Below are positions 1 to 8,833 of a DNA stretch of 35,204 nucleotides, piece by piece. Every line of letters starts with the position of its first letter. Positions within the stretch are counted from its first letter, which is position 1. The translations under genes and the position numbers were made by a program. The notes under the pieces were generated by a model. The model made no database searches, had not been told where the DNA came from, and was given only the letters and a program-made list of their open reading frames with translations. Source of the stretch: a virus; IMG/VR virus record IMGVR_UViG_3300025000_000274, positions 1 to 35,204 of that record. The stretch is one strand, 5' to 3'.

Positions 1-516
1 CATAAGGTTGATGTTCACGAAATTATCACAATTACTTCTGTAAAAGCATCAGTTTTAAAAACCCCTGTTGGTGCTCTTATTAGCGTATTTAAAGTAAATG
101 CTGATGGAACAAATGGTGTCGAATATACATTGGGTACACCTGCTTCAGAAGCTTTAGAGTTTAGCATTGCTTCAAAAGAATTAACTTTTAACGTTGCTGT
201 AGCAGACGGAACTAAATTCCGTGTTTATTATTATGCCAATACAGATGCAACTGCTAAAACTGTAAAGGTATCCAGTGACATGTTCGGTGGGAGTTTTAGA
301 ATCGTAATTGATGTTCTTGTTGTTGATGAATACACTAAAGAAGCATTCCAAGGACAATTGATTGTGCCGAATGGCAAATTCGAAGATAATTTTGACCTAA
401 GTTTTGCTGCCACTGGAGATCCTGCTGTTCTTGATCTTAATATTGAGTGTTTAAAGTCTCCAACTTCTACTACGATGTGGGAATTAGTTATTTATGACGA
501 TGCATTACTTGCGTAA
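1..516 (+). CDS. phage structural protein, tail-tube-like, 3' part only
   Basis: The frame is open from the first base to a TAA at 514-516, so this is the C-terminal ~171 residues of a gene that starts before the window. The visible product is beta-rich with an ordered mix of Gly, Val, Asp and Thr. It contains the stretch FGGSFRIVIDVLVVDEYTKE followed by an ASFDL-like segment (FEDNFDLSFAATGDP), a pattern I associate with phage major tail or sheath/tube-like structural proteins. No catalytic motif is visible. The next gene follows after 66 bases with its own ribosome binding site. Tail chaperone and tape measure genes lie 19 kb downstream, which would normally follow a tail tube gene directly. 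The structural assignment is good; the exact role (tube versus another virion protein) is an inference. Confidence 0.5.
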   Translation, partial: HKVDVHEIITITSVKASVLKTPVGALISVFKVNADGTNGVEYTLGTPASEALEFSIASKELTFNVAVADGTKFRVYYYANTDATAKTVKVSSDMFGGSFRIVIDVLVVDEYTKEAFQGQLIVPNGKFEDNFDLSFAATGDPAVLDLNIECLKSPTSTTMWELVIYDDALLA

Positions 517-582
517 TTGACTTAATATAATTGTTGGTAGTGATTTAATCGTATCCACAATTATAAAATAATGGAGGATACT

Positions 583-876
583 ATGGAAAAAAATAATTTA
601 TATGATAAGAATATACTAAAAGAAACTCCTAAAATTATTGAGGAGATTCCTAAAAAAATAATTGAAGTAAAATCCTCAGAGTTTAGAGTTCTTAAAAAGG
701 AAGATGATTCAGCGATTTTAAGCGTCCAAGGTTGGCGTATGCGTGTATATTTTGATAAAGGTCTAACAGATGAACAAAAAGATAAAGTTGCTAACGGTAA
801 GTATATTGCAGTTAATTATGTTGGAAATTTAGAAGATGTATTTTCGATTCAATTGCAACATTTGAATAAGATTTAA
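583..876 (+). CDS. small phage protein of unknown function
   Basis: The product is 97 residues. The start at 583 is chosen because GGAGG (573-577) sits just upstream of it; an in-frame ATG at 571 overlaps that ribosome binding site. The N-terminal ~35 residues are Lys/Glu/Ile-rich and probably flexible. Residues ~40-97 look like a compact alpha/beta domain with a predicted strand-rich core (AILSVQGWRMRVYF and KYIAVNYVGN). I do not recognise the family. It directly follows the tail-tube-like gene and is followed by two hairpins, so it is probably the last gene of that transcript. A small head-tail or tail accessory role is possible but not shown. Confidence 0.6.
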   Translation: MEKNNLYDKNILKETPKIIEEIPKKIIEVKSSEFRVLKKEDDSAILSVQGWRMRVYFDKGLTDEQKDKVANGKYIAVNYVGNLEDVFSIQLQHLNKI

Positions 877-895
877 TAAATAATTTAATATGGTT

Positions 896-968
896 TCTAT
901 TTGATTTTGCAAGATTAAATAGAGTAATTAAGAAGACTATATTATCCGAGATATAGTCTTCTTTCCCA
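896..968 (+). terminator. two hairpins, probable terminator
   Basis: A first weak hairpin pairs TCTATTT (896-902) with AAATAGA (917-923). A second, strong one pairs GAAGACTATAT (932-942) with ATATAGTCTTC (951-961), 11 perfect base pairs with an 8-base loop, followed by TTTCCC. This separates the structural genes from the homing-nuclease-like gene at 1000. Confidence 0.65.
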
Positions 969-999
969 TTTTTCTCTATTCGGGAAGGAGAATGATAAA

Positions 1000-2580
1000 A
1001 TGTTAATAACTAAAGAAGTAACAACAACATGGAATCCAACGACAAGAAAATATTATGAGGACTTAGGATATACATATACAAAACAACACGCAGAATTCAT
1101 TGTAAAAATAGAAGATTTACATAAAGGTTCTAATTCAAAAATAGATTACCAATGTGATTTATGTGGAGAAAAAGCATCCATAATGTTCTATGAGTATAAC
1201 GAAAAGAAAAATAAATATGGTAAGGATTTGTGTTTAAAGTGTGTTCATAAAAATATTACTCAAACTACAAGAAAACGAAATGATGATAATTATTCTAGAC
1301 ATGACACTCATGAAAAAAGAAAAGCCGACTTGCAAAATTACTTGTTAGAACATAAAACTTTAAATAAAATGACAACTAATACGTTTGGTAAAAGGTTATA
1401 TGACAATTTTAAAAGTTACAAAGATGATGTATATGATACTGCAATCGAGTTAGGATATAAAATTGAAGATATTTCTAAAACAATGCCAAAGAACTATTAT
1501 GTAAATTATCCAGAAATATTAAAAGATAAATTAATATCTTTTACAACTGAATATAAAAGATTTCCTAGAATAAAAGAAATGGAAAAAATATTACAAATCA
1601 ATACTCATTTTATTAGTGATTTTGGAGGACTTGATGAATTTAAAAAATTAATAAATTATGATGATAGTAAAGATTTAATCGATTTGCGAGGAGACTATAA
1701 CCGTTCGATAGCTGAATTAATAACGGCCAACTACTTTTATTCACAAGGATTAAAAGATAAATATAATAGAGAACAATATCCATTTCCAAAAGAGGATAGG
1801 TATTTTAGGTCTGATTTTACCTTTTACTTAGAAAATAATAAGGAATTGCATGTTGAGGTATGGGGATTTAGAGAGAGTGAAAATAGCACTGAAAAAGCAA
1901 TTCACTATCAAAAGACAAGAAAATTTAAAGAGGTTTTATATGAAAAATATTCTGATGATATAATATTGATAAGTATAAATTATGAATTATTTGATAAGAA
2001 ATATGATGAAATTCAAAAACATTTATATAATTTGTTTTCACCATATGTTAATTTAAAATTTAAAAATGTATCGTACAAAAAATTGCTGTCACCATCTCTT
2101 TTAACGGATGATGAATTATTTAATGAAGCAATGATTGTAAGTCCAGATGGAATAACATTGCCAATGACATCTGATTTAATTAAACATAGTGCAGGATTAT
2201 ATTATCAAATATTAAAACGTGGTTACACATATGGAGGATTTGCTAAAAAGTTTGGAGTGAAAACAAAACAAGATAAAATTGAATGGTCTAAAAAATTAAT
2301 ATTTGAGTATTTTGAAGAGATAATAAAAGTTGGTAAAGTGATTAATATAAAATCTATGAATGAACAACATAGTAATCTTGCAGATATTCTTAAAAAATAT
2401 GGGTATGTAACTAAATTAAAAATAGAATATTTCAGTAAGATTAATTCAATTCCAGAGCAAGAATTAAAATGGATTAAAAATTTAATTGACAAAGATATAA
2501 ACTCTACTGCAAAATATTCTAAAAAAGACATTGATAAAGCAAAACAAATACTAGAAAAACAAAAGGAGTATCCCCAATAA
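1000..2580 (+). CDS. homing-nuclease-like protein with zinc ribbon and PD-(D/E)XK/Vsr-like domain
   Basis: The product is 526 residues, starting at an ATG after GGAAGGAG. Residues ~48-83 carry a CxxC...CxxC zinc ribbon (CDLCG and CLKC). Around residues 170-220 is one copy of the homing-endonuclease-associated repeat (EYKRFPRIKEM then FGGLDEF). Residues ~225-335 form a restriction-endonuclease-like domain: RGDYNRSIAEL, then YFRSDFTFYL, then ELHVEVWGF and YQKTRKFKEVLYEK. Asp in SDF and Glu in VEVWG are the likely metal-binding residues. The same D-x(~12)-(V/I)E-x-x-G arrangement occurs in the genes at 5805 and 17968. It resembles free-standing phage nucleases that cut intronless relatives and copy themselves by repair. 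The target is unknown. Its stop overlaps the start of the next gene (TAATG). Confidence 0.65.
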   Translation: MLITKEVTTTWNPTTRKYYEDLGYTYTKQHAEFIVKIEDLHKGSNSKIDYQCDLCGEKASIMFYEYNEKKNKYGKDLCLKCVHKNITQTTRKRNDDNYSRHDTHEKRKADLQNYLLEHKTLNKMTTNTFGKRLYDNFKSYKDDVYDTAIELGYKIEDISKTMPKNYYVNYPEILKDKLISFTTEYKRFPRIKEMEKILQINTHFISDFGGLDEFKKLINYDDSKDLIDLRGDYNRSIAELITANYFYSQGLKDKYNREQYPFPKEDRYFRSDFTFYLENNKELHVEVWGFRESENSTEKAIHYQKTRKFKEVLYEKYSDDIILISINYELFDKKYDEIQKHLYNLFSPYVNLKFKNVSYKKLLSPSLLTDDELFNEAMIVSPDGITLPMTSDLIKHSAGLYYQILKRGYTYGGFAKKFGVKTKQDKIEWSKKLIFEYFEEIIKVGKVINIKSMNEQHSNLADILKKYGYVTKLKIEYFSKINSIPEQELKWIKNLIDKDINSTAKYSKKDIDKAKQILEKQKEYPQ

Positions 2581-2987
2581 TGAACAAACCTAAAGACCTA
2601 TCAATAATCAAAAGAAAACTACACACCAAAAAACATTCCAATCTATTAAATAACATCACAAGACATGTTGGTAATTTAACCTCAGATGATATGGATGAAG
2701 TATTAGATATTTTTGGCAATGATTATATGCTTGGAATTAAATATTGGTCAGGTAGAAAACCTTGTAGTGTAAAAAAGTATTTTGAAATGAAAGATGAATA
2801 TTTATTATCAGAGAACAAAGAAATGGTTAATATTGAAGATGATTTTGAAGATAATTATCTAAACATAAGAGAGGTATTTATTTGTGCTAGTGATTATGAT
2901 TATCTGATAAACAGTGAAGATGAGCAGAAATATAAATATAGTGAAGATGATAAAGAGGAACTTAGGAAAATATATTTAGTAAAATAA
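2580..2987 (+). CDS. hypothetical acidic protein coupled to the 1000 nuclease
   Basis: The product is 135 residues. Its ATG overlaps the stop of the preceding nuclease gene (TAATG), which implies translational coupling. The N-terminus is Lys/His-rich (residues 1-25); the C-terminal half is strongly acidic, with Asp/Glu-rich runs such as NIEDDFEDNY and NSEDEQKYKYSEDD. No domain is recognised. The first ~20 codons are C- and A-rich, unlike the T-rich remainder. Coupling suggests a partner or passenger of the homing nuclease, but there is no direct evidence for a function. Confidence 0.55.
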   Translation: MNKPKDLSIIKRKLHTKKHSNLLNNITRHVGNLTSDDMDEVLDIFGNDYMLGIKYWSGRKPCSVKKYFEMKDEYLLSENKEMVNIEDDFEDNYLNIREVFICASDYDYLINSEDEQKYKYSEDDKEELRKIYLVK

Positions 2988-3016
2988 TTATAGGAAATGT
3001 ACAATCCTATAATTAT
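2984..3016 (+). terminator. 12-bp hairpin overlapping a stop codon
   Basis: ATAATTATAGGA (2984-2995) pairs perfectly with TCCTATAATTAT (3005-3016) across a 9-base loop. The left arm includes the stop codon of the preceding gene. It lacks a T-tract, so it may be an RNA-stabilising hairpin rather than a true terminator; a better terminator follows at 3046. Confidence 0.5.
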
Positions 3017-3045
3017 CCCACACACCAAAACCCCAAAAACATCAA

Positions 3046-3094
3046 AATAAGGAAAGACAGACAAAACCAAATTGTCTTTCTTTCCTTATTTTTT
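3046..3094 (+). terminator. Rho-independent terminator
   Basis: AATAAGGAAAGACA (3046-3059) pairs with TGTCTTTC...TTCCTTATT (3073-3090), with a 4-base bulge on the right arm, followed directly by a T-tract (to 3094). This ends the 1000-2987 unit. The following ~155 bases up to 3252 hold no gene; I see an imperfect CTTG-N5-CAAG palindrome near 3182 and a TATAAT at 3200-3205, but no matching -35 box. Confidence 0.75.
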
Positions 3095-3252
3095 ACTATT
3101 TATCCATATATAATCAACAACCACATCTCCAATAAATCACTGATTTTATCCTAATTCTCAATATTTTTGACTTCTAAACTCCTTGATATACAAGGGTTTT
3201 ATAATCCATAAATAACAAAATCAAAAAATAATAAAGAAAGGAATGATTAACA

Positions 3253-3570
3253 ATGATAGGTCAATTACTCCATTCAGGTTTTATAAGCAGTCTTCCAATA
3301 GATAAAATAGGCGATGCAAACTATGATCCTTGGTACGTATTACAATCCAACAATGAATTAATCAATTTTACAGACTCTAATGGAAACAAAGCATATTTAA
3401 ATTCATTGTTTATAGAAGCGGAAAATACAAATTTATATATTAATATTGGAGGATATATTCTTTATGTCCCTGCTAATGAATCTAGAGAATATAATTTTCA
3501 GGGGATAAAATCTATTCAAGTAATGAATTTAGCAGGAGTTAAATTGCGGTTTAGTGGACAATATTTCTAA
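3253..3570 (+). CDS. small beta-rich phage structural protein
   Basis: The product is 105 residues with an ATG preceded by AAAGGAA. The C-terminal half (NLYINIGGYILYVPANESRE then IKSIQVMNLAGVKLRFSGQYF) has the pattern of small beta-sandwich decoration or tail accessory proteins of Gram-positive phages, in which a surface value is expressed relative to a ligand or capsid (ILYVPA...I..I.V....G..LR.SG.Y). This similarity is from memory of the pattern, not from a search. It lies immediately upstream of the fibre-like gene with a 20-base gap, so both are probably co-translated virion components. Confidence 0.5.
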   Translation: MIGQLLHSGFISSLPIDKIGDANYDPWYVLQSNNELINFTDSNGNKAYLNSLFIEAENTNLYINIGGYILYVPANESREYNFQGIKSIQVMNLAGVKLRFSGQYF

Positions 3571-3590
3571 AAGAAAGAAGGTGAAAAATA

Positions 3591-4967
3591 ATGCCAATAA
3601 AAGGCAATAATAATATTATAAAAACTGGATCAGATTTATTTATATCTTCTGGAACAGCGATAAAACCAACAATTACATATAACAATGGTGGAACAGTAGA
3701 TATAGGTGAAGGAACTTATCGATTCTTTCATAGTATAAATTATATAGGAAATATAAGCGAACATATAATATCTGAAGCAACAATAAGTATACCAGATTTG
3801 ACAACATCGTACATTGTAGCAAATTATAATTCTGGAAATCCTGAATATTCTACAACTACAGATTTAGCTTCCATTAATTTTTCTAGCAATATTGCAGTAT
3901 ATACAATCTCACGGGTAGGAGACACAAATATAGATATTTTGGATTGGGATGAACCTGCTTATGCTTTGGGTAATAAACTTCTTCGTAGAGATATGGAAAC
4001 ACGTAGATTTGATAGAATAAATGGTTTAACTTTATCTGAAGATGTTGGTAGGAAAATTATTATTTCTTCTGGTGCCGTATGGCAAGGATCATATAGAAAT
4101 TCAAGAATACAAGTAGATTCAATTATAAATAATTGTATTTTGGTTACTACAAATGGAACTGGTTGGGATAATGTTTCTATTACGGCTTATAATAATTCTC
4201 AATATGATAATGGTTCAGGTGTGACAACTTTAACAGATGGAAATTATGCAGTAAATTGGATATATAGAGGAATGGGAATAAATGCAGAATCGATAATAGT
4301 TTTTCTAGGTATTGGTGATTATACATTAGATCAAGCGAAAGCTTCTCAACCTCCAAATGTTCCAATTAGTGCATCAACAAATGCTATGCTTGTTGGGAAA
4401 ATAATTGTCTTAAAAGGATCTACAACAGCAACTCAAATTGATAGTGCTTTTCAAACATTGTTTGCTCCTTCATCTGTACTGCCATTTGCCTATAATGAAT
4501 GGAAAATATATACCCCAATATTAGGAGCTTATACAGGAGGTACTGCACCAACATTAGGGGCAGGTTCTATTGTAACGGGGTTATATAAAGTTATCGGTAA
4601 GTCTTTAAAATGTAAAGTAACTATATGTCAACAAGATATAGTAGGAAATGCAGGAAGTGGACATTATACAATATCTATTCCAGATGGATATACTATTAAC
4701 ACTTCATTGATGCCACTTGCTACGAGTGATCTTATAAACCAACCACAGTCTTCGGCAGCAGTATTAACAAAGATTCCATGTGGGTTTGGATTTGTCAATT
4801 CTGGTGGAGGAACTAATGGAGTTATTCAGGTATGTCCAGCTACAACAACAACGATTGCTATGCTTGGTGGAGTTGGTTCTGGTGCAAAATTTATAGGTTC
4901 ATTATGGTATCAAACTAGCATTGTATATCAGCAATATTCAATAGAATTTGAAGTAGCTATAAATTAA
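3591..4967 (+). CDS. tail fibre / receptor-binding-like protein
   Basis: The product is 458 residues; the ATG follows AAGAAGGTG. It is Gly/Ser/Thr/Asn-rich and strand-rich with no signal peptide or catalytic motif. The N-terminal ~120 residues (repeated short Thr/Ile/Asn segments) look like a virion-attachment or beta-helical shaft. Residues ~320-458 begin with WKIYTPILGAYTGGTAPTLG and resemble the YTP-type beta-sandwich tip domains found at the C-terminus of phage fibres and side-tail proteins. A terminator follows. Host-receptor binding is an inference from composition, tip-domain pattern and neighbourhood. A cell-surface glycoprotein-like decoration role is the alternative. Confidence 0.5.
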   Translation: MPIKGNNNIIKTGSDLFISSGTAIKPTITYNNGGTVDIGEGTYRFFHSINYIGNISEHIISEATISIPDLTTSYIVANYNSGNPEYSTTTDLASINFSSNIAVYTISRVGDTNIDILDWDEPAYALGNKLLRRDMETRRFDRINGLTLSEDVGRKIIISSGAVWQGSYRNSRIQVDSIINNCILVTTNGTGWDNVSITAYNNSQYDNGSGVTTLTDGNYAVNWIYRGMGINAESIIVFLGIGDYTLDQAKASQPPNVPISASTNAMLVGKIIVLKGSTTATQIDSAFQTLFAPSSVLPFAYNEWKIYTPILGAYTGGTAPTLGAGSIVTGLYKVIGKSLKCKVTICQQDIVGNAGSGHYTISIPDGYTINTSLMPLATSDLINQPQSSAAVLTKIPCGFGFVNSGGGTNGVIQVCPATTTTIAMLGGVGSGAKFIGSLWYQTSIVYQQYSIEFEVAIN

Positions 4968-4992
4968 TAAAATAAATAAAATAAATTATAAT

Positions 4993-5028
4993 AAAGGCAT
5001 AATCAGATGTTTGGTTGTGCCTTTGTTT
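4993..5028 (+). terminator. terminator after the fibre-like gene
   Basis: AAAGGCA (4993-4999) pairs with TGCCTTT (5018-5024), with additional partial pairs inside, followed by GTTTTG. It overlaps the annotated 5' end of the resolvase gene, so either that gene starts later or read-through and hairpin melting control its translation. Confidence 0.6.
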
Positions 5029-5609
5029 TGATATGGAGTGAAAATATAATTAATAATCAAAGCTATATACATGCATATGACCTTTCTATGGAATCAACAG
5101 GATTTTGCATATTTGATGAAAATATGAATCCTGTATTAATTGATTCTATACCAACCAAGAAAAGCCAATCTCATGGCAAAAGACTTAAAGTAATTGCAAT
5201 TAAAATGGCAGAATTAAAAACCAATTATCCTACTAAAACAATTGTGATCGAAAGAGGATTTAGTAGGTTTAATATGGCAACTCAAGTAATTTATCGCGTT
5301 CATGGTGTAACAAACTTGTTGTTTTATGACTGTGATCAGATATACTACCCTCCTAAAACCGTCAAAGAAGCAATTTTAGGTGGAAATGCAACTAAGAAAC
5401 AAGTAGCAGAAGAAATTAAGAAAAGATATCCTGATGTGGTTTTTAAAACAGACGATGAATCAGATGCTATGGCAGTAGGAATTACATATTTAATTAAAAC
5501 TGGGAAGTTGGAATGGATTAAGAGTATTGTGGTTAAGGAGAAGAAAGTTAGAGTTAAGAAAGATAGTAAGGAAAAGGTTGTTAAAGATGTTAATAAAATA
5601 GATAAATAA
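5007..5609 (+). CDS. RuvC-type Holliday junction resolvase
   Basis: The 200-residue product has the RuvC/RNase H fold signature: Asp25 in AYDLSMESTG, Glu82 in VIERGF, and Asp149/Asp150 and Asp153 in TDDESDAMAVG. Such proteins cut branched DNA in phage recombination, replication or packaging. The C-terminus is Lys-rich. The start is uncertain. ATG 5007 has AAAGG upstream but lies inside a terminator hairpin (4993-5024). A good GGAGTGA (5035-5041) is followed only by ATA/ATT codons (5046/5049), and conserved sequence begins near residue 22. The gene is followed by structured RNA and a homing nuclease, a typical insertion neighbourhood beside a conserved phage DNA-metabolism gene. Confidence 0.8.
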   Translation: MFGCAFVLIWSENIINNQSYIHAYDLSMESTGFCIFDENMNPVLIDSIPTKKSQSHGKRLKVIAIKMAELKTNYPTKTIVIERGFSRFNMATQVIYRVHGVTNLLFYDCDQIYYPPKTVKEAILGGNATKKQVAEEIKKRYPDVVFKTDDESDAMAVGITYLIKTGKLEWIKSIVVKEKKVRVKKDSKEKVVKDVNKIDK

Positions 5610-5649
5610 TATTTAATAAATAAATAATTTAATCAATTATAGAACTCAG

Positions 5650-5754
5650 GCACTTCATTAATATGAGGTGCTTACTTTGTGTGATTGATTATGTTGCACA
5701 GTAAACAGACTAGGGTAGCTCCTGAAAGTCACAAGTCCTAGTGATTGTCTGTTT
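5650..5754 (+). ncRNA. structured RNA element, copy A
   Basis: Three helices stand in a row. The first is GCACTTCAT (5650-5658) with ATGAGGTGC (5663-5671). The second is TGTG (5678-5681) with CACA (5697-5700). The third is a long stem AAACAGAC (5703-5710) with GTCTGTTT (5747-5754). The third stem encloses TAGG, a small GG/CC hairpin and the core CACAAG(T)CCTAGTG (5730-5743). The same arrangement occurs at 8834-8939 (copy B) with different but still paired stem sequences. The element ends 50 bases before the start of the 5805 nuclease gene. It may be a leader, attenuator or ligand-responsive RNA; no known riboswitch family is recognised. Confidence 0.55.
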
Positions 5755-5804
5755 ATTACTTTTTAGAGGTAAGGACGAATAATACGAAGGATGGTGTTGT
5801 AATA

Positions 5805-7565
5805 ATGGGAAATACATATACAGATGAAGAACTAATAGAACTTTATAAGAAATTCGCTCTAAAATTAGGTAGGACTCCTTTACAAAAAGATATTAATGAG
5901 GAAAGAAAAACAGACAAAACATTACCTTCTTCTCCTGTTTTAAGTAGAAGATTCGGTGGATTAACTAATTTAAATAATATCTGTGGATTAATAATGCATT
6001 ATAAATATTATACTGATGAAGAAATGATGAAATTGCTATATAATTTTTATTTAGTCAATGGATTCCCGACAAAGAAAATGATTAGCATGGATAATTCTAT
6101 GCCCCATGCAGAAGTGTATTGTAAAAGGTTTGGTAGTTTTAAGGATGCAATTATTAAGGCAAATATTCCAATTCCAAAACACAAAGAAGGAAGATTAAAT
6201 GATAATTTCTGCGAATTAACCAAAGAACAACTTTTGCACCAATTAGAAATTGTAATTAAAGAGAATGGTATTATACAGACCAATAAATTCAAAGAATATG
6301 GACTTAAAAGTTTCAGAGTTTACAGAAATAGATTTGGTTCATATAAATCAGCATTGCAGTTAGCAGGTATAGAAATACAGGATGATATTATGAGGAAGTA
6401 TTTCTCTGAATTTAAAAATATAACAAATGATAAATTGTTGGAATATCTCAAAGATTTTTATAGTAAATTTGGAATACCTACTACAAGGATACTAAAATTC
6501 AATAAAGATATGCCTAGTGATTCTTTATATAGAGAAAGATTTGGTAGTTTTCAAAATGCACTTATAGAAGCAGGTATTTGTATCCCGGAGAGTAGAGAAT
6601 GGTTGTATGATAGAAAAAGAGTTAATGATGAGGAAATATTGGAGATCGTTTCAAAATATATACATAACAACTTCACTGAAAAAGATAGATTGCCAAGTTT
6701 AAAAGATTTATATGTTCTATGTAATGCTCCAAGTTATAGTGTTTTAAATAATAGATTTGATACAACTGAAAAATTTTATAATCAATTAGGTATTAATTAC
6801 TTAAGTCATAATATAAAAGCATTTGAATTAGATATGATTGAAAATTATAAAAATTTAAAAGAAAGTTTAGGTTACGTTCCAGATAGTAGAGATGTTGATA
6901 TGGCTAGTAAGAAAGGATTATGCCAAGGAATGAAAACGTATTCTGAGCATTTTGGAAGTCTAATTAAATTTCAAAAAATGTTGGGATATGAACCTACTGC
7001 AAATCTTGGATTAATGATCACCAAGGAAGATGCATTACTTGAATTAAAAGAATTAGGTATTTCTTTAGGAAGATTACCTACTCAAAAAGATACAAATGAA
7101 TGTGAATGGACACCATCTCAAGGCTACTATCATCATAATTTTGGATCATATGGAAAAGCATTAATTTTAGCAGGATTTGATAGCACTTGGTACAATCGCA
7201 AAGTAATGATTACTCCCAAAGGCAACTTAGCGTTTTCTTCCTATGAATATGATTTTACTACTATGCTTGAAGAAAATAATGTAGAATTTATTAAAGAAGA
7301 TTATTATAAAAATCATATAATTGGTTTTCCAGAAAGACTTCAATTTGATCATGTCCTTTTTATTGATGGTAATACATATTACATAGAGATTTTTGGAATT
7401 ATGGAGTATGAATGGTATAGAAATAAAACTATTAGAAAAATAAAATTGTGTGAAGATAATAATTTAAAACTAATTGACTTTTACAAAGAAGATTTCAAAA
7501 AGAAAAATAGAGATCAATTATTCGAAATGCTAATGGAAAGAATTAAAGAAATAGATAATAAATAA
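5805..7565 (+). CDS. repeat-type homing nuclease with C-terminal PD-(D/E)XK-like domain
   Basis: The product is 586 residues. I chose ATG 5805 because it fits the leader and begins GNTYTDEEL; a TTG at 5745 lies inside structured RNA. It carries about seven copies of the homing-endonuclease-associated repeat, each ending in a motif such as RRFGGLTNL, KRFGSFKDAI, NRFGSYKSAL, ERFGSFQNAL, EHFGSLIKF and HNFGSYGKAL, preceded by helix-forming spacers with (F)GRTPT/(L)GYVPD. These repeats probably read the DNA site. Residues ~505-580 hold the nuclease-like domain: ERLQFDHVLFIDGNTYYIEI and then YEWYRNKTIRKIKL, with Asp in FDHV and Glu in YIEI as likely metal ligands. The gene resembles I-Bth0305I/Vsr-like homing enzymes in general layout. 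A 3-base-longer spacing and the integrase RBS follow directly. Confidence 0.65.
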   Translation: MGNTYTDEELIELYKKFALKLGRTPLQKDINEERKTDKTLPSSPVLSRRFGGLTNLNNICGLIMHYKYYTDEEMMKLLYNFYLVNGFPTKKMISMDNSMPHAEVYCKRFGSFKDAIIKANIPIPKHKEGRLNDNFCELTKEQLLHQLEIVIKENGIIQTNKFKEYGLKSFRVYRNRFGSYKSALQLAGIEIQDDIMRKYFSEFKNITNDKLLEYLKDFYSKFGIPTTRILKFNKDMPSDSLYRERFGSFQNALIEAGICIPESREWLYDRKRVNDEEILEIVSKYIHNNFTEKDRLPSLKDLYVLCNAPSYSVLNNRFDTTEKFYNQLGINYLSHNIKAFELDMIENYKNLKESLGYVPDSRDVDMASKKGLCQGMKTYSEHFGSLIKFQKMLGYEPTANLGLMITKEDALLELKELGISLGRLPTQKDTNECEWTPSQGYYHHNFGSYGKALILAGFDSTWYNRKVMITPKGNLAFSSYEYDFTTMLEENNVEFIKEDYYKNHIIGFPERLQFDHVLFIDGNTYYIEIFGIMEYEWYRNKTIRKIKLCEDNNLKLIDFYKEDFKKKNRDQLFEMLMERIKEIDNK

Positions 7566-7578
7566 AGGAAGTGTATTG

Positions 7579-8631
7579 ATGCCAAGAGAAACATTTAAGA
7601 AACAAATAACCTCCCCAGAATTAACAGCACAATTTAATCCTGAGAATGTAAAATTAGTCCAAAGATTTCTAAAATATAAAAATACCTCTAAAAGCGATGG
7701 TACAGTGACTGGTTACACTAGTGATTTAAATATTTACTTTACCTGGAATTTATTGGAGAATGATAACAAATTATTCACAGATATGAAGAAGATTGAATTT
7801 GCAGATTTCTTTAGTTATGGAGTAGAAGAGTTACATTGGAGTGCTAATAGGTTTAGTAGAATACGTTCTGCTTTAAGTTCTTTATCTGAATTTATCGAAA
7901 GATTTTATGATGAAACGTATATTAATTATCGCAACATTGTATTAAAAGCGGTAGATTTAATGCCAAAATCCCCTGTTAGAGAAAAGACAATATTATCTGA
8001 GGAGCAAGTTGATAGTTTGCTTAATCATCTTAAAAATACACTTAATAGACCAAACGAAGCATGTTTACTAGCATTAGCAATAAGTTCAGGGGCACGGGTT
8101 GCAGAATTGCTCAGATTTAAGACTTCTATAATTGATGAGAATAATATTGCATGGGATTTATTTTTAGAAACATTAAAACCAATCAAGACAAAAGGTTTTA
8201 CAAAACAGGGAAAAATGTTAACGAAATATATAGTAAAAGATTTATTTTTGCCATATTATAAAGATTGGTTAATTGAAAGAGAAAAAATAATGATAAAATA
8301 TAATCAAGAACATGATTCTATTTTTATTACTAGAGATGGTAAACCAGCAACGTTACATACTATTAGAGGTTGGATTGAAAAATGGGAAGAGTTCTTAGGT
8401 GTTCCGACATATTTCCACAATTTTCGACATTATACAGTAACTTATTTAACAAAAATAGGTTTAGAGTCCGATTTTATTATTGAAATTATGGGATGGAGTT
8501 CAAGTGAAATGTATCGTATTTATAATGATTTAACAGCAAAAGATAGAGAATGGAAGGGTTTAGATAAACTTAAAATACATCTAAATGATAAAGAGGTTAT
8601 TGAAGACAATAAAATAGAAGACTTTAAATAA
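7579..8631 (+). CDS. tyrosine recombinase / integrase-like
   Basis: The product is 350 residues starting at ATG 7579 with AAAGGAAGTG upstream. The N-terminal ~120 residues form a core-binding SAM-like domain (DLNIYFTWNLLE... SANRFSRIRSALSSL). The catalytic domain shows Arg173 (SSGARVAELL), a Lys-containing beta-hairpin around 205-215, HNFRH (His280/Arg283) and MGWSSSEMYRIYNDL with the nucleophile probably Tyr315; Trp306 replaces the usual His/Trp position. It belongs to the lambda-integrase/XerC superfamily. The length and N-terminus fit a phage or XerC-like recombinase. It lies in the middle of accessory genes rather than next to an obvious attP, so resolution of multimers or integration are both possible. 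Confidence 0.75.
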   Translation: MPRETFKKQITSPELTAQFNPENVKLVQRFLKYKNTSKSDGTVTGYTSDLNIYFTWNLLENDNKLFTDMKKIEFADFFSYGVEELHWSANRFSRIRSALSSLSEFIERFYDETYINYRNIVLKAVDLMPKSPVREKTILSEEQVDSLLNHLKNTLNRPNEACLLALAISSGARVAELLRFKTSIIDENNIAWDLFLETLKPIKTKGFTKQGKMLTKYIVKDLFLPYYKDWLIEREKIMIKYNQEHDSIFITRDGKPATLHTIRGWIEKWEEFLGVPTYFHNFRHYTVTYLTKIGLESDFIIEIMGWSSSEMYRIYNDLTAKDREWKGLDKLKIHLNDKEVIEDNKIEDFK

Positions 8632-8641
8632 ATAACAATCC

Positions 8642-8674
8642 AAGGGATTAAAATTACAAATTAATCCCTTCCCC
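8642..8674 (+). terminator. terminator after the recombinase
   Basis: AAGGGATTAA (8642-8651) pairs perfectly with TTAATCCCTT (8661-8670), followed by a pyrimidine-rich tail. The remaining bases to 8833 hold no gene. A weak hairpin joins about 8724-8734 to 8745-8763; the rest is AT-rich and unassigned, and an attP here cannot be shown from this window. Confidence 0.75.
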
Positions 8675-8833
8675 ATATCTCTCATTCTAACCCATCCAAT
8701 CCATCCACCCCAAATAAAATAAAAGGACATTTTCATAGGATATTTGATACTCTGAAAGTGGCCTGTAGCAAGGATTTTATGATTTGTAATATTCCATAAA
8801 TATAATAATTTAATAAAAATTTAAGATAGATTA

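Noticed and set aside
3168-3205. Promoter before the 3253 gene
   Set aside because: TTGACT and TATAAT are 27 bases apart, too far for a sigma-A pair; no better -35 is seen.
5692-5760. Hammerhead ribozyme in copy A or B
   Set aside because: B has CTGATCA and A has CTGAAAG, but the full CTGATGA...GAAA...cleavage triad is absent.
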